64,000 bases of DNA. It comes from Rhynochetos jubatus (lineage: Eukaryota > Chordata > Aves > Eurypygiformes > Rhynochetidae). Positions 56,201 through 64,000 of this stretch are shown piece by piece. The notes beneath the pieces are model-generated. The model saw only the letters and a program-made list of their open reading frames with translations, was not told the DNA's origin and did no database searches. Within the stretch, counting starts at the first letter, position 1. Every line of letters begins with the position of its first letter. Both the position numbers and the translations under genes were made by a program. The stretch covers positions 40,973,665 to 41,037,664 of the forward strand of contig CM050690.1 of the NCBI GenBank assembly GCA_027574665.1, in the 5' to 3' direction.

Positions 56201-56673
56201 TCAGCGACAGCACCTACCGCCCCCGGCCCGGTCTGCCCTGCAACAGCACCCAGCCGGGCCGAGAGCTTCCCGCCGGGGCTGGGGCCTGAAATTCCAGCCA
56301 GGAGAAAGCCTGTGGCTTCACGCCTCCCTTGGGCCGGGCAGCGTTAGGCGGGCCCTGGGCCGCGCATCCCCGCCTCGGCGGGCCGCCCTCACCCCCGCCC
56401 GCCGCCCCCTGCACACGGCCCGCAGCTCGGCCCCCTGCACACGGCCCCGCCGCTCCGCCACCTGCACACGGCCCGCAGCTCGGCCGCCGTCTCCTCCGCG
56501 CAGCCCAGCTCCGCCGCTACGGCAGCCTCCGCCTCGGCCGCTGCCTCCGCCAGCAGCGAGAAGTCGGGCGGCGACAGCTGCCGCCGCCAGGAGCGGCCGA
56601 GGTCGCCCACGCGGAAGACGCGGGTGTGCAGCTCCGCCACCTCGTAGTCGGGCGCAGCCCCCGCCACCGCCAT
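38090..56673 (-). CDS. SNAPC3: SNAPC3 / SNAP50, subunit 3 of the snRNA-activating protein complex (9 coding exons)
   Basis: Minus-strand join, in transcript order: 56673-56462, 50891-50814, 49681-49597, 47728-47624, 47104-46955, 42291-42209, 41250-41086, 40053-39946, 38237-38090. All introns are GT-AG and phases agree, giving 377 codons plus TGA. SNAPc binds the proximal sequence element of snRNA promoters and supports transcription by RNA polymerases II and III; SNAPC3 takes part in DNA contact. The C-terminal half is nearly identical to human ([40 protein letters not shown]) and carries the Cys/His-rich zinc region (C278, H279, C283, H285, C300, H313, C316, C320, C323, C343, C346, C349, H354). 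The N-terminus is Ala/Glu-rich and shorter than in human, which has about 411 residues as I recall. Confidence 0.97.
38238..39945 (-). other. SNAPC3 intron 8
   Basis: Mixed-composition intron with a C-rich patch near 38,980-39,040. No mobile element or additional exon recognised. Confidence 0.65.
39946..40053 (-). CDS. SNAPC3: SNAPC3 coding exon 8 (residues 293-328)
   Basis: Encodes [20 protein letters not shown], then [16 protein letters not shown]. This is part of the Cys/His region. Residue 316 is Cys where human has Trp (HWLWTRKC, from memory). Acceptor TTTCCCTCAAG, donor GTACGC. Confidence 0.96.
40054..41085 (-). other. SNAPC3 intron 7
   Basis: No recognised element. A GC-richer stretch lies at about 40,540-40,850. 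Confidence 0.65.
41086..41250 (-). CDS. SNAPC3: SNAPC3 coding exon 7 (residues 238-292)
   Basis: Encodes [20 protein letters not shown], then [20 protein letters not shown] and [15 protein letters not shown]. Carries the first zinc-type residues (C278, H279, C283, H285). Acceptor TGTTTACAG, donor GTAAAT. Confidence 0.97.
41251..42208 (-). other. SNAPC3 intron 6
   Basis: About 960 bases with no recognised repeat or exon. Confidence 0.65.
42209..42291 (-). CDS. SNAPC3: SNAPC3 coding exon 6 (residues 211-237 plus part of 238)
   Basis: Encodes [20 protein letters not shown], then PECRDLS: the most conserved block of the family. Acceptor CTTTCTCGCTCAG, donor GTACAG. A GA-rich microsatellite lies just upstream in the intron (42,297-42,317). 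Confidence 0.97.
42575..42735 (-). mobile_element. ERVL-like LTR fragment
   Basis: Reads like the middle of the antisense 4149-family LTR: ATGGTACGGGATAGCCCTTC, GGCCAGTTAGGGTCAGCTGT and CCAGCTGTGTCCCCTCTCAG. Both ends are truncated. Confidence 0.65.
42736..42830 (+). mobile_element. CR1 LINE 3' terminus
   Basis: Contains GCAGGGAGTTGGACTCGATG and ends in the CTCTACGATTCTATA tail typical of CR1 3' ends. It abuts the LTR fragment on its left. Confidence 0.75.
43065..44193 (+). mobile_element. Long CR1 LINE fragment with partial reverse transcriptase ORF
   Basis: Reaches from the C-terminal part of ORF2 through the 3'UTR to the terminal ATTCTGCGATTCAGTGAT. An open frame at 43,171-44,040 (289 codons) includes the [17 protein letters not shown] segment and the FADDTKL catalytic motif of non-LTR reverse transcriptase. 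After about residue 190 the frame no longer follows the expected protein continuously, so it is not an intact gene. The 5' end is truncated, so the first ATG is not a natural start. It is antisense to SNAPC3. Confidence 0.93.
44580..44890 (-). mobile_element. CR1 LINE ORF2 fragment
   Basis: The minus strand encodes recognisable CR1 ORF2 residues: [32 protein letters not shown] and [15 protein letters not shown]. It covers only about 100 codons and lacks catalytic motifs. Confidence 0.82.
45540..46490 (+). mobile_element. Diverged CR1 LINE fragment with broken ORF2
   Basis: Contains CR1 ORF2 remnants in order: [12 protein letters not shown] in place of the catalytic block, [37 protein letters not shown], then the 3' part (GTTGTCCAGGGAGGTTGTGG, TGTTGGATCAGATGACCCCC). 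Multiple stops and frameshifts; older than the neighbouring copy at 43,065. Confidence 0.87.
46955..47104 (-). CDS. SNAPC3: SNAPC3 coding exon 5 (residues 161-210)
   Basis: Encodes [20 protein letters not shown], then [20 protein letters not shown] and [10 protein letters not shown]. Strongly conserved with human. Acceptor TTTCTTTGTAG, donor GTAAAA; phase 0 at both ends. Confidence 0.97.
47105..47623 (-). other. SNAPC3 intron 4
   Basis: About 520 bases with no recognised element. Its donor, GTCGGT after exon 4, is weak compared with the others in the gene. Confidence 0.7.
47624..47728 (-). CDS. SNAPC3: SNAPC3 coding exon 4 (residues 126-160)
   Basis: Encodes [20 protein letters not shown], then [15 protein letters not shown], matching human ESHAIGKKPEN...GELILSVNILYP. 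Acceptor TTTTGCCAG, donor GTCGGT; phase 0 at both ends. Confidence 0.96.
47729..49596 (-). other. SNAPC3 intron 3
   Basis: About 1.9 kb of AT-rich sequence with no recognised repeat, exon or RNA. Confidence 0.65.
49597..49681 (-). CDS. SNAPC3: SNAPC3 coding exon 3 (residues 97-125)
   Basis: Encodes [20 protein letters not shown], then RQETLAYEM, matching human [27 protein letters not shown]. Acceptor GTGTTTCTCAG, donor GTAAGT. Confidence 0.97.
49682..50813 (-). other. SNAPC3 intron 2
   Basis: About 1.1 kb, AT-rich, with no recognised element. Confidence 0.65.
50814..50891 (-). CDS. SNAPC3: SNAPC3 coding exon 2 (residues 71-96 plus part of 97)
   Basis: Encodes [20 protein letters not shown], then SSLLTL, matching human LEDGEDPEVIPENTDLVTL. 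Acceptor TTATTGTCCTAG, donor GTATGT. Short and acidic, so assigned by the DPDVIPE motif and by correct phases on both sides. Confidence 0.94.
52191..52245. repeat. Short tandem repeat, 20-bp unit, about 2.75 copies
   Basis: The unit TATAATGCTCCCCATAATCT occurs at 52,211-52,230, preceded by a copy with one substitution (52,191-52,210) and followed by 15 bases of a third. Confidence 0.85.
55780..55955 (-). mobile_element. CR1 LINE 3' fragment, same orientation as SNAPC3
   Basis: On the + strand it reads AGAATCGCAGAATGGTTTGG, GTTGGAAGGGACCTTACAGA and CCTGGCCTTGGACACTTTCA. Short 5'-truncated copy, close to the 37,285 copy in sequence. Confidence 0.92.
56408..56485. repeat. Local tandem duplication spanning the SNAPC3 exon 1 donor
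   Basis: A 25-base segment at 56,461-56,485 recurs exactly at 56,408-56,432, 53 bases away, with a 14-base partial copy (CCTGCACACGGCCC) at 56,434-56,447. The right-hand copy contains the end of exon 1 and abuts the functional donor. In the left-hand copy the base after CAG is changed, so GT becomes GG. Confidence 0.85.
56462..56673 (-). CDS. SNAPC3: SNAPC3 coding exon 1 (residues 1-70)
   Basis: Starts [20 protein letters not shown] and ends [13 protein letters not shown] before donor GTGGCG. The [17 protein letters not shown] stretch aligns with human YELPELNTRAFHVGAFG, and AAELRAVC is identical to the human exon end. The middle is an Ala/Glu repeat-like run ([16 protein letters not shown]). 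The start is the only ATG in frame near the conserved block. Human has a longer N-terminus. Confidence 0.93.
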
Positions 56674-57000
56674 AGCGGCGGGCCCGCGTGCGGCCCGCTG
56701 GGGCCTGTAGTCACCGTCGCCTCAGGCCCCGCGGCCCTGTGGGCGGGCCCAGGGAGCGACGTGGTGATCCGAAGGCGGGCGGCGGGGCTGGAGCTGGGTG
56801 GAGCTGCGGGTGCCGGCTGGGTGGTCAGGGCAGGCGGGCGGCCGGCCCAGGGGACGGTCCGGCCTGGGCAGCCGGCGCCTGCGGGGAGCGGGGCGATGGG
56901 CCTGTGAGTCCGCGGGGTGCTCGGCTGGGCGGAGGGGCGTTCGTGGGAGCGCAGCGCAGCTGCAGAGGTCGTCCTGCGGTGCCGGGAAGTGCCTGGCAAC
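56674..57000 (-). promoter_or_regulatory. SNAPC3: SNAPC3 CpG-island promoter and 5'UTR
   Basis: CpG-rich sequence runs from about 56,200 through exon 1 to about 57,000. No TATA box is evident. The transcription start cannot be placed from sequence. Whether the island also drives a divergent + strand transcript is unknown. Confidence 0.6.
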
Positions 57001-57761
57001 CTTCCTTGAAAAATCCTAAAATATCGGAACTCAAGTCATTAAAAGTACTCCGTGTCCGTGGTTTTACAGCGGTGAGAAGTCTTTCGTCACGCTTTATTGA
57101 AAAACAACGTTTTTTCCTACCAAAGTGAAAACTTACTGCTTGCCAGCCCATTCTGGCATTAAGGTGTTGTTAACACTACAACAAACAAGGTTGCGGAGCT
57201 AGATAACAATTAACTTTGCTAGCACTGCTCGTGCCATCACTTAAAATATCTGTTGGCCTCCACCTTCCTTCCTACCTCTGTGGGATTTATGAGGCCTTCC
57301 AGGAGCAATTTATAGGGCACATAACAGTGGACAATTGCAGAATGTTCTTGTGTTATGGAATGTAGGGATGCCCCACTGGAACCATGTGACACAGCTGCCC
57401 TGAGTATAACCTGTTAAGAAAGAGGCAGAAGTAATTCTGGATTGAGCTAACCTGATGTACCTGTTGAATCACAGCCTTCTCACTTGCTAAATACCCCATT
57501 ACTTCTTCAAATATGAACATTAAAAAGAAGGTGCGTTAGCAGGAGGTTTGTTGCAGCAGAAGGTGAAGACCAGAAAAAGTTAATGAAAGAAAGGAGTTTG
57601 GGTTTTTGCAAGCTGCGTGGAAGGGGTAGGATGCTGAGAGTAGAAGGTCACAATGTTTGCCTTTCACAAAAGAAGGTAGTTAAGTGGGGATAAGAATATA
57701 ATAGCACAGCCCTGTGATATAAGAGCATATTTTGCTTTGTTAGGCAATAACAACATGGTTT
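57001..57761. other. Intergenic sequence upstream of SNAPC3
   Basis: AT-richer sequence beyond the CpG island. No element or exon recognised. Confidence 0.6.
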
Positions 57762-58086
57762 AAAGGGCCTACAAGGAAGCTGGAGGGGGGCTTTTTACAG
57801 GGCCCTGTAGTGACAGGACAAGGGGTAACGGGTTTGAATTGAAAACAGGGAGATTCAGATTAGATGTCAGGAAGAAATTCTTTCTGGAGAAGGTGGTGAG
57901 GCACTGGGGTCAGGTTGCCCAGAGAAGCTGTGGATGCCCCAGCCCTGGCAGTGTTCAAGGCCAGGCTGGATGGGGCTTTGAGCAACCTGGTCTAGTGGAG
58001 GGTGTCCCTGCCCATGACAGCAAGGGTGGAACTAGGTGATCTTTAAGGTTGTTTCCAACACAAACCAAACTGTGATTCTATGATTT
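57762..58086 (+). mobile_element. CR1 LINE 3' fragment with terminal repeat
   Basis: Contains TACAAGGAAGCTGGAGGGGG, GGACAAGGGGTAACGGGTTT, CAACCTGGTCTAGTGGAGGG and the CTGTGATTCTATGATT terminus. A well-preserved 5'-truncated copy. Confidence 0.93.
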
Positions 58087-61000
58087 AGTCTTGCACTGCA
58101 CTTCTACGCTGAATTCTTCTATTAGCTGTCACTCACCTCTGCCTCTTAATTGCAGTTATTATTCCTCATTATGGAAGTTTTGCTAAGCTTCAGCCCAATT
58201 TTTCCTGTTGTTATTGACAGTCTCTGTTTCCTTCTTCAGCTACACCCTCTGCTTTCTTCATCTGTCACCTTTGTGCACCATGACACTCCCCAGCTCTGGA
58301 AGAAGCTCTAGATGAAGGGCTGTTGCCCTCACTGCCTCTTGTATCCTCCCTGAAACCTACCAGTTGTTCCACAAGGGATTCTCATTCCAATTGCCAAAAC
58401 CATGCCTGCCTGTTTATGTGTTTGCTGTTCTCGCCTATGCTTTGTTTATGTTAAGAACATACCTATCCCCTTTGTGTACTTGCAACATTACCTGAAATGT
58501 GGAAACACCCCGTCACTTACCTGATGTAACCAGACCTAGGGTGGAAGGGATGGGGCTGTCTTGATCTAAGTGCAGTGTTGACATAAACATGTAGGAGCAG
58601 TTGAGGCTGAGAGTAGCAGTATTAAACCTTACTCTTCCAGAAATCTGTCAGAGATTTTCAGTATTCATAGAAAGGAATTAAGAATCTGGTTTCAAAAACC
58701 TTGGTTGGAAAACCAAACATGCCAAATGGCATGGAAATTGGTGGGCTGGTTATTTTTTGTAAGACCGTGTGATACACAGAATTCCCCCCCACTCACTGCC
58801 AACCACAGTACTATCATGGGGAGGGGAGGGGGAGTGTGTTTTGGAAGGGGCTAGAGACTGCAGTGCTTATTCATGCTTCTTCAAATAATCCCCCTGGGCT
58901 GTTCAGTTAGATACATGAGTTTCCTTCACTGCCTCTCTCCTCCCCACAACAGGTTTGATTCTGGAGTTCTTCTGTATTAGTTAAAATAACCCAAAGTAAA
59001 GTGTGTCACCCTCCAGCAGGAAGACTGGATAAATAGAAGCTCAAGGAGCAGCTAAGTTGAAAATACCAAAGCTGATCATTTTTAACCATGGGTGGATAAT
59101 ATGTTTTCTGTTTCATTTCCAGACTTCACTAGTAAGAAGTCAGATACTTACAAACCAACTCTGCTCAATCCAAATCCTCTTAAGAACAAAGAGAGCTATT
59201 TATTTTTATAGCTTGGAATTAATCTGTCCTTTATCTACTAGGCACAAGGCACATGGACATTTCAAGGTTTCCAAGAGGTACTTCCTTTTCTCTGCTGGAG
59301 AGGCTTTAATAACTCAGCATTAAAGCAATGAAGGAGGTATGAAGAGCTCAAGCAGTGTAAACCAGGCAGGTATCAAGACAAGAAATGCTGAAATCCAAAG
59401 AGCACTGAAAGACCGTCTGAGATGGAGAAGTGGAAATACTGCAAAAGATGACTGGAAAACAAGCTGATAAAAGCACCCTACATGCAAGACGAATAAAGAG
59501 AAGTTGTAACTAACGTGCTACTGAAGTAACCAGGTACCGTGTCTTCTGTAGTACCGTGGGTATCCTGTGAGCTTGGGACTGATTTTCAGAACTCATGTTT
59601 GCACAACTCCAGCTACAGTCAGTAAACACTGTAGATAAATAACCATTCTGAAAAGCCGGACCTAAATGGTCCAGGAAGTCTAAGACAAAGACATTAATTA
59701 ACCTCCTTAGTTCCAAGATAGTCTTTCACGACCAGAAACATCCTTCATTCCTTTCTTGATTCATGCAGCCTCAGAAACAGAAATATTTGTCAAGGTAATC
59801 ACATTCCATATTGAATAGTACTTGCTCTAACAAGACATAGTCGTAATATAATCACATGGTAATGCTTATGAAAGGATAGTTTTGTGGCTTAATCATAAAT
59901 CATATTTTATGCTGTTCTCAGCCCTGGCTCACACCACTGAATTTAGAAAAGTCACGTAAAGTACCCTGGGCTTCTGCTTCAACCCACAAAAATCACCACG
60001 ATCAATCGCTTAGGTTCCAACACGTGTGTCATGGCACTAACAAAATTAGTGTTTGTAGGTAGTTTGAAAAAGCTTTGGAGAATGGGTGTTGAGCATTATT
60101 TTTATTCAATGTTAGAATCAGCTCTGTCCTTGTTCATTACCTCAGTCTTCAGCTTTGTAGTACCTTTGTACCTTGGCAGACAAGGGACGTTGTTGCTGGG
60201 TTTTTTTAAGCACGGACCATCTCTGCACGGCAACTCCAGAGGTACAGAAAGGTTCCAGGACTGTAATTTTAGGAGATGGGACTTCCACAGCTGACAGTTT
60301 TTTCTTTGCTGTGCCCTGGCCTTTGTTCTGAGGATGCAGCCATCTTCTGGACAGCAGCACCCACAGCACTGGCCAAATCCTGTTGAAAGTACCGCCCCAG
60401 TCCTTCCAGGGGAGCATTTTTTAACTTGCTCTGCACAGATCTTTGTGTCTAAGCAGATCATGTAAAAACCTGTGCACGCAATTTGAAAACTCTGTAATTA
60501 AAATACAGTTCTGTCCAAAGATGGAAATTAAATTGATTTTTGCATCTCTACCTAAAAGCAAGAGAACTTCCCAAGGATGGGATGTGGTTTTCCCAGGGCA
60601 CAGCATATTGTTTTACTATCATCCAAGGCACACAGAAACAATTAAAAAAACCCAACTGTGTTTGGTAACTTCTGAACTACTTCATGAGTGAATATTGCTT
60701 TTACATAACCCCAGTGAGAGTCAAATGAATGCAGAATGCTTGTTCTTGCTTGCCATGAAAACAGCTTAAAGTGGAGGAGGAAGACAAGCTGAAGGGAATA
60801 GGATGACAGGGATGACCACAATCCAAACCAAACCAAACAGAGGTCTGGTCTTTAGGCTTTAAATACTGCAAAATGCTTTATACAGTCATATAAGCAATGG
60901 TTATGTGAAATTATATCACAAAATTATGTCACATTTCAGCTTCAGCTGAGACTATGAACAAGCAGGAGTTTCGTTCTTAACATTATAAGCTACACACCAG

Positions 61001-64000
61001 GCCACCTGAAACTTTTTTTTCTTAGATATAGCCATAAAAATAATTTCAAAAATACACAAGAAATTTAGGAGTTTAAGTCTTCTTTCCAGAAAATTTGATC
61101 TGGCTTCTTGATGACAGGCAACAAGACTTTACTTTCTAAGGCTGAACTACAGGTTTCCTATGGCATGGGAACCTTTTGCCAGTCTAGCTATACCTCATAT
61201 CTAACAAAAGGCTAAGAAAATGTTTACTGGTACAGTCTTACATACCAGTTTACTTCAGGGGGTGAAATAGTGTAGAAAAGGCTGATTTGCAAGGGTGGGT
61301 AGTACTACAGCAGCATTACTTAGGTCTTTGCCAGTGTAAATTGCCAGTGTGAAGAAGAAAGGAGAAATTATAAATGTCTTTCAGGTGCATTTTCCCTTCC
61401 AGCAGACGTGTTTTCTAGTTAAAGCATGCAAAGCTTTTATGAGACACCAAGCAGAACTATAGCCGAGCTTCTGCAAGATGTTTGATCTGATTCACCAGCT
61501 CCCTTTGGCTGAAGACTCAGTAGGCGACCTTTCATTTGCACAGTTTGTGAATGTCCTCTCCATTTCAGAATTTGCTTTTACAGAAAGGAAACCTCGTCAC
61601 ATGACACTATAATTCGTGGCTCAAATTTTTAATTTCTGTTTTATAGGCTTGGAGGGCTGATCATAGGAGTACTCTTACTTCTCTGGGAAAAAAGTTGTCT
61701 TGTTTTTTCTTGACTGACTTTCAAAGATAAGCCAGATACATTTGGTGTCATTGTAAATTTCACTGGCTTGGAAATCTGCAAGATTGTTATCTATCTAAAA
61801 ACCATTTTGAATAGGTATAGCTTATTTCTGAAACATAAACTGAAGGAGCTAACAACTAACATTCCTAATTTCAACCAACTTTCCTTGAAATTTGAATGAG
61901 TAAATAAAGTCCTTGTATCTGTGAAATATTTTGACTTCAGAAAGGTATTTCAGGTTGCCAATTGGGTACTCGCTGTAATCACCAGCTCTTAATCTGTACA
62001 CTTTGGCATCATTAAAAACAAGGAAGAAAAGGAAGGAAGTGGCCCTGAACAGACACTGACTTGAAAACAGACATGAGTGTTTGTCAGCTGCCTTTTTAAG
62101 TGAGAAGGGGATGTACTGACGGACGTAGGCTCACCACTCCAGAAAGGCTGTAACATCATGAATTTGTTATTCTTTTATGGTCAAGGTGTCCGCTCAAAGA
62201 GATTGGATATAGCCTGTGGACTATGCTGTGGTGGTTGTTTTTCTGGCTCTCAAATCTACCTATGGGGGTCCTTGTTGATACTTTAGGCTATGTTCTAAAC
62301 GTGTACCTGACACGTAACCAACTATTGTTTCTCTATTTTTAAAATTTTTCCCCCAAAAAGCCTTAGTCGTGAGCAAAGACCCCATTTTACTATGTGCCTG
62401 GATCAGAAAGAGGAAAGAGGACAGGATTCGCATGGCTGCAGTAGTTTGGTGGAGCAGACAGCTGTGACATGGTGTTCTGCCCAGGGTGGCAGTAGTGATG
62501 TCCTACTGAGGACCCCCTCCCTATTCCAGCCCTATTCCAGTCTGATTGTCCTTGACACCACCTGAGGGCCTTGTGCCCATCTTACCCTTTGTACCATCTC
62601 CACAGATTACCCCTAGCAGCAATTTTTGTGCTACTTTAAGGGCTTTCTGTTATACCAAGGGATGATACATCCTCTTTGTTGAAAGCTGGCTGTTGCCATA
62701 CCTTGAGAAAATAGGTACTGTATGTTCACTTTTGCCAGGCTGCATTCCTTAGCTGAGTGCCAGCGATTGTCCATGTGCATTCATTCTCCTCCCACCGTCA
62801 GTGGACGGAGTGCTTACTGGACAGTCTTGGTCACAAGTGCGTGCACCTGGCAAAAAAGCAGGGTGTGAGGATTTTTCGGCTGGCTTTGCAGAGGGCACTT
62901 TTGATTTCTGCTATGTGCCTGGTGGTCTCTTACAGCAGAACTGTTTCTGAAGCAGGCAAATGCTGCGTTTCCTTTCCATGAATGCCATTCATTGTGTCAT
63001 GAGTGTGGAGACTCTGATGCATTGTTTAGAGAACAAAGCTGACGGGAAGAATCGTGCTTCAGGCGGGTTCAGGTAGGAGCACCTTTTGTGTACCGTTAGA
63101 CTCTTTCTTTGTAAACTCCACTGAGGTTGCCAGTCTCTCCAGTATGTCAGTGACAGGCTTCCCAGCTATCGGCCCGAGGGCAAGCCAGTTTGTCTGGACA
63201 TAGCTCTGTCACCTTGGGTGCTTGAAGGGACACAATGAGAAAGGCGTTTCAGGCTTCTTAGGCTTTTCCCTGTGCTGTCCTACTGTCTTTGTGTCTTAGA
63301 CCAAAGCAAGTCTGATCTGTGCCTTAGACCAGCAAGTCTGATCTGTCTTGAGTATCTCAATGGGTGGTTTGTGAGTGTTGAACCTGAAGGGCTAAAGCTC
63401 ATTTTCTGCTTTGGAAGAACCTCCTCCTTCAGTTAAGCTGTGGAATTTCTTGCACAAAATGTTGTTGGTGCTGAAGGTTTATACTGATTAAAGAGAAGTC
63501 CAGACAACGGGCTAATTAATTGCATCAATTACTCTTGATGGAAGAGCAATCCAGTGAGGATACTTACATATATGCTCAAGGAATTCTTGAGCTGCAGCGT
63601 AAAGAAACTGGGGAAAGGATTATATGTACTTGCCATGTTCCTATGTTCTCTGCAAGCCTGTGTTTTCTGATGGTGGCAGAGCCAGGATACAAGGCTGAGT
63701 GGATACTCTGGTGGCCCTTTTTGTGTTCTTGTTGCACTTGGCTCACTGTTTTAAGAGAAAAAGGTGCAGAAAAGGGCCACCCTTGCCAAACACGTTCCCT
63801 CATCATTAGTACTCCCCAGCTCAGACTGCTGGGATTAACTGACCTGTGAATCTTTTCAAGATGTGTTTCCTGGGGTGTCTGAAGGATGGAGATAATAAGA
63901 GGATATTTTGCTGAGTTTCTGGAATTTTGTTTTACATTGGCTAGTTTGTCTGTTGGGCAAATCTTAACAATAATTTTACACCTTGGTAGGTGTGATGGAG
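58087..64000. other. Intergenic sequence, no gene recognised
   Basis: About 5.9 kb with short open frames only, none resembling a known protein. By mammalian gene order the next gene should be TTC39B on the + strand, and its 5' end may lie beyond the window. A short direct repeat sits at 63,295-63,346. I see no CR1, LTR or RNA gene here. Confidence 0.6.

Larger units (their letters stand above)
50892..56461 (-). other. SNAPC3 intron 1
   Basis: The longest SNAPC3 intron, about 5.6 kb and mostly AT-rich. It holds a 20-bp-unit tandem repeat at 52,191-52,245 and a CR1 at about 55,780-55,955. The exon-1 end lies in the CpG island. Confidence 0.75.

Noticed and set aside
57001..64000. First exons of TTC39B
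   Set aside because: Expected nearby from mammalian gene order, but no segment here matches the protein well enough to name.

Overview
This is vertebrate nuclear DNA, almost certainly from a bird, and probably a neoavian species. It has long introns with GT-AG splicing, CpG-rich promoters, many truncated CR1 LINEs, and solo LTRs of two families that I recognise as common in neoavian genomes. It holds two protein-coding genes, arranged tail to tail. In mammals the same pair lies together on human 9p22, in the order TTC39B - SNAPC3 - PSIP1 - CCDC171. Human 9p corresponds to the avian Z chromosome, so a Z origin is likely, but this is inferred from synteny and not shown by the sequence.

Positions 1-32,845 (+ strand) are the complete coding part of PSIP1 (LEDGF/p75). 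Sixteen coding exons join in frame into a 584-residue protein with an N-terminal PWWP domain, basic AT-hook segments, a charged middle region and the integrase-binding domain (IBD). Human p75, as I recall it, has 530 residues. The bird protein gains a 39-codon exon directly after the PWWP exons and an Ala/Val-rich tract in exon 7. The introns hold LTR copies and several CR1 fragments.

Positions 32,846-37,890 are the gap between the two converging genes. It is GC- and CpG-rich, with one near-complete LTR and one CR1 fragment. I see no gene in it. It contains a 14-base string identical to a cDNA-cloning adaptor, which should be checked as a possible assembly artefact.

Positions 37,892-56,673 (- strand) are SNAPC3 (SNAP50). 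Nine coding exons join in frame into a 377-residue protein, with a short, divergent, Ala-rich N-terminus and a highly conserved Cys/His-rich C-terminus. Intron 5 is packed with CR1 fragments. The exon 1 donor lies in a local tandem duplication.

Positions 56,674-64,000 hold the SNAPC3 CpG-island promoter, one CR1 and then sequence with no recognisable exon. TTC39B would be expected further right, on the + strand.

Functionally, PSIP1 is a chromatin-bound co-activator that reads H3K36 methylation and tethers partner proteins. SNAPC3 is a subunit of the complex that starts snRNA transcription. Both are housekeeping nuclear genes, in keeping with their CpG-island promoters. I found no undescribed system. 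The points of most interest are small: the extra PSIP1 exon, the CCAAT palindrome in intron 1, the duplication at a SNAPC3 splice donor and the adaptor-like string.
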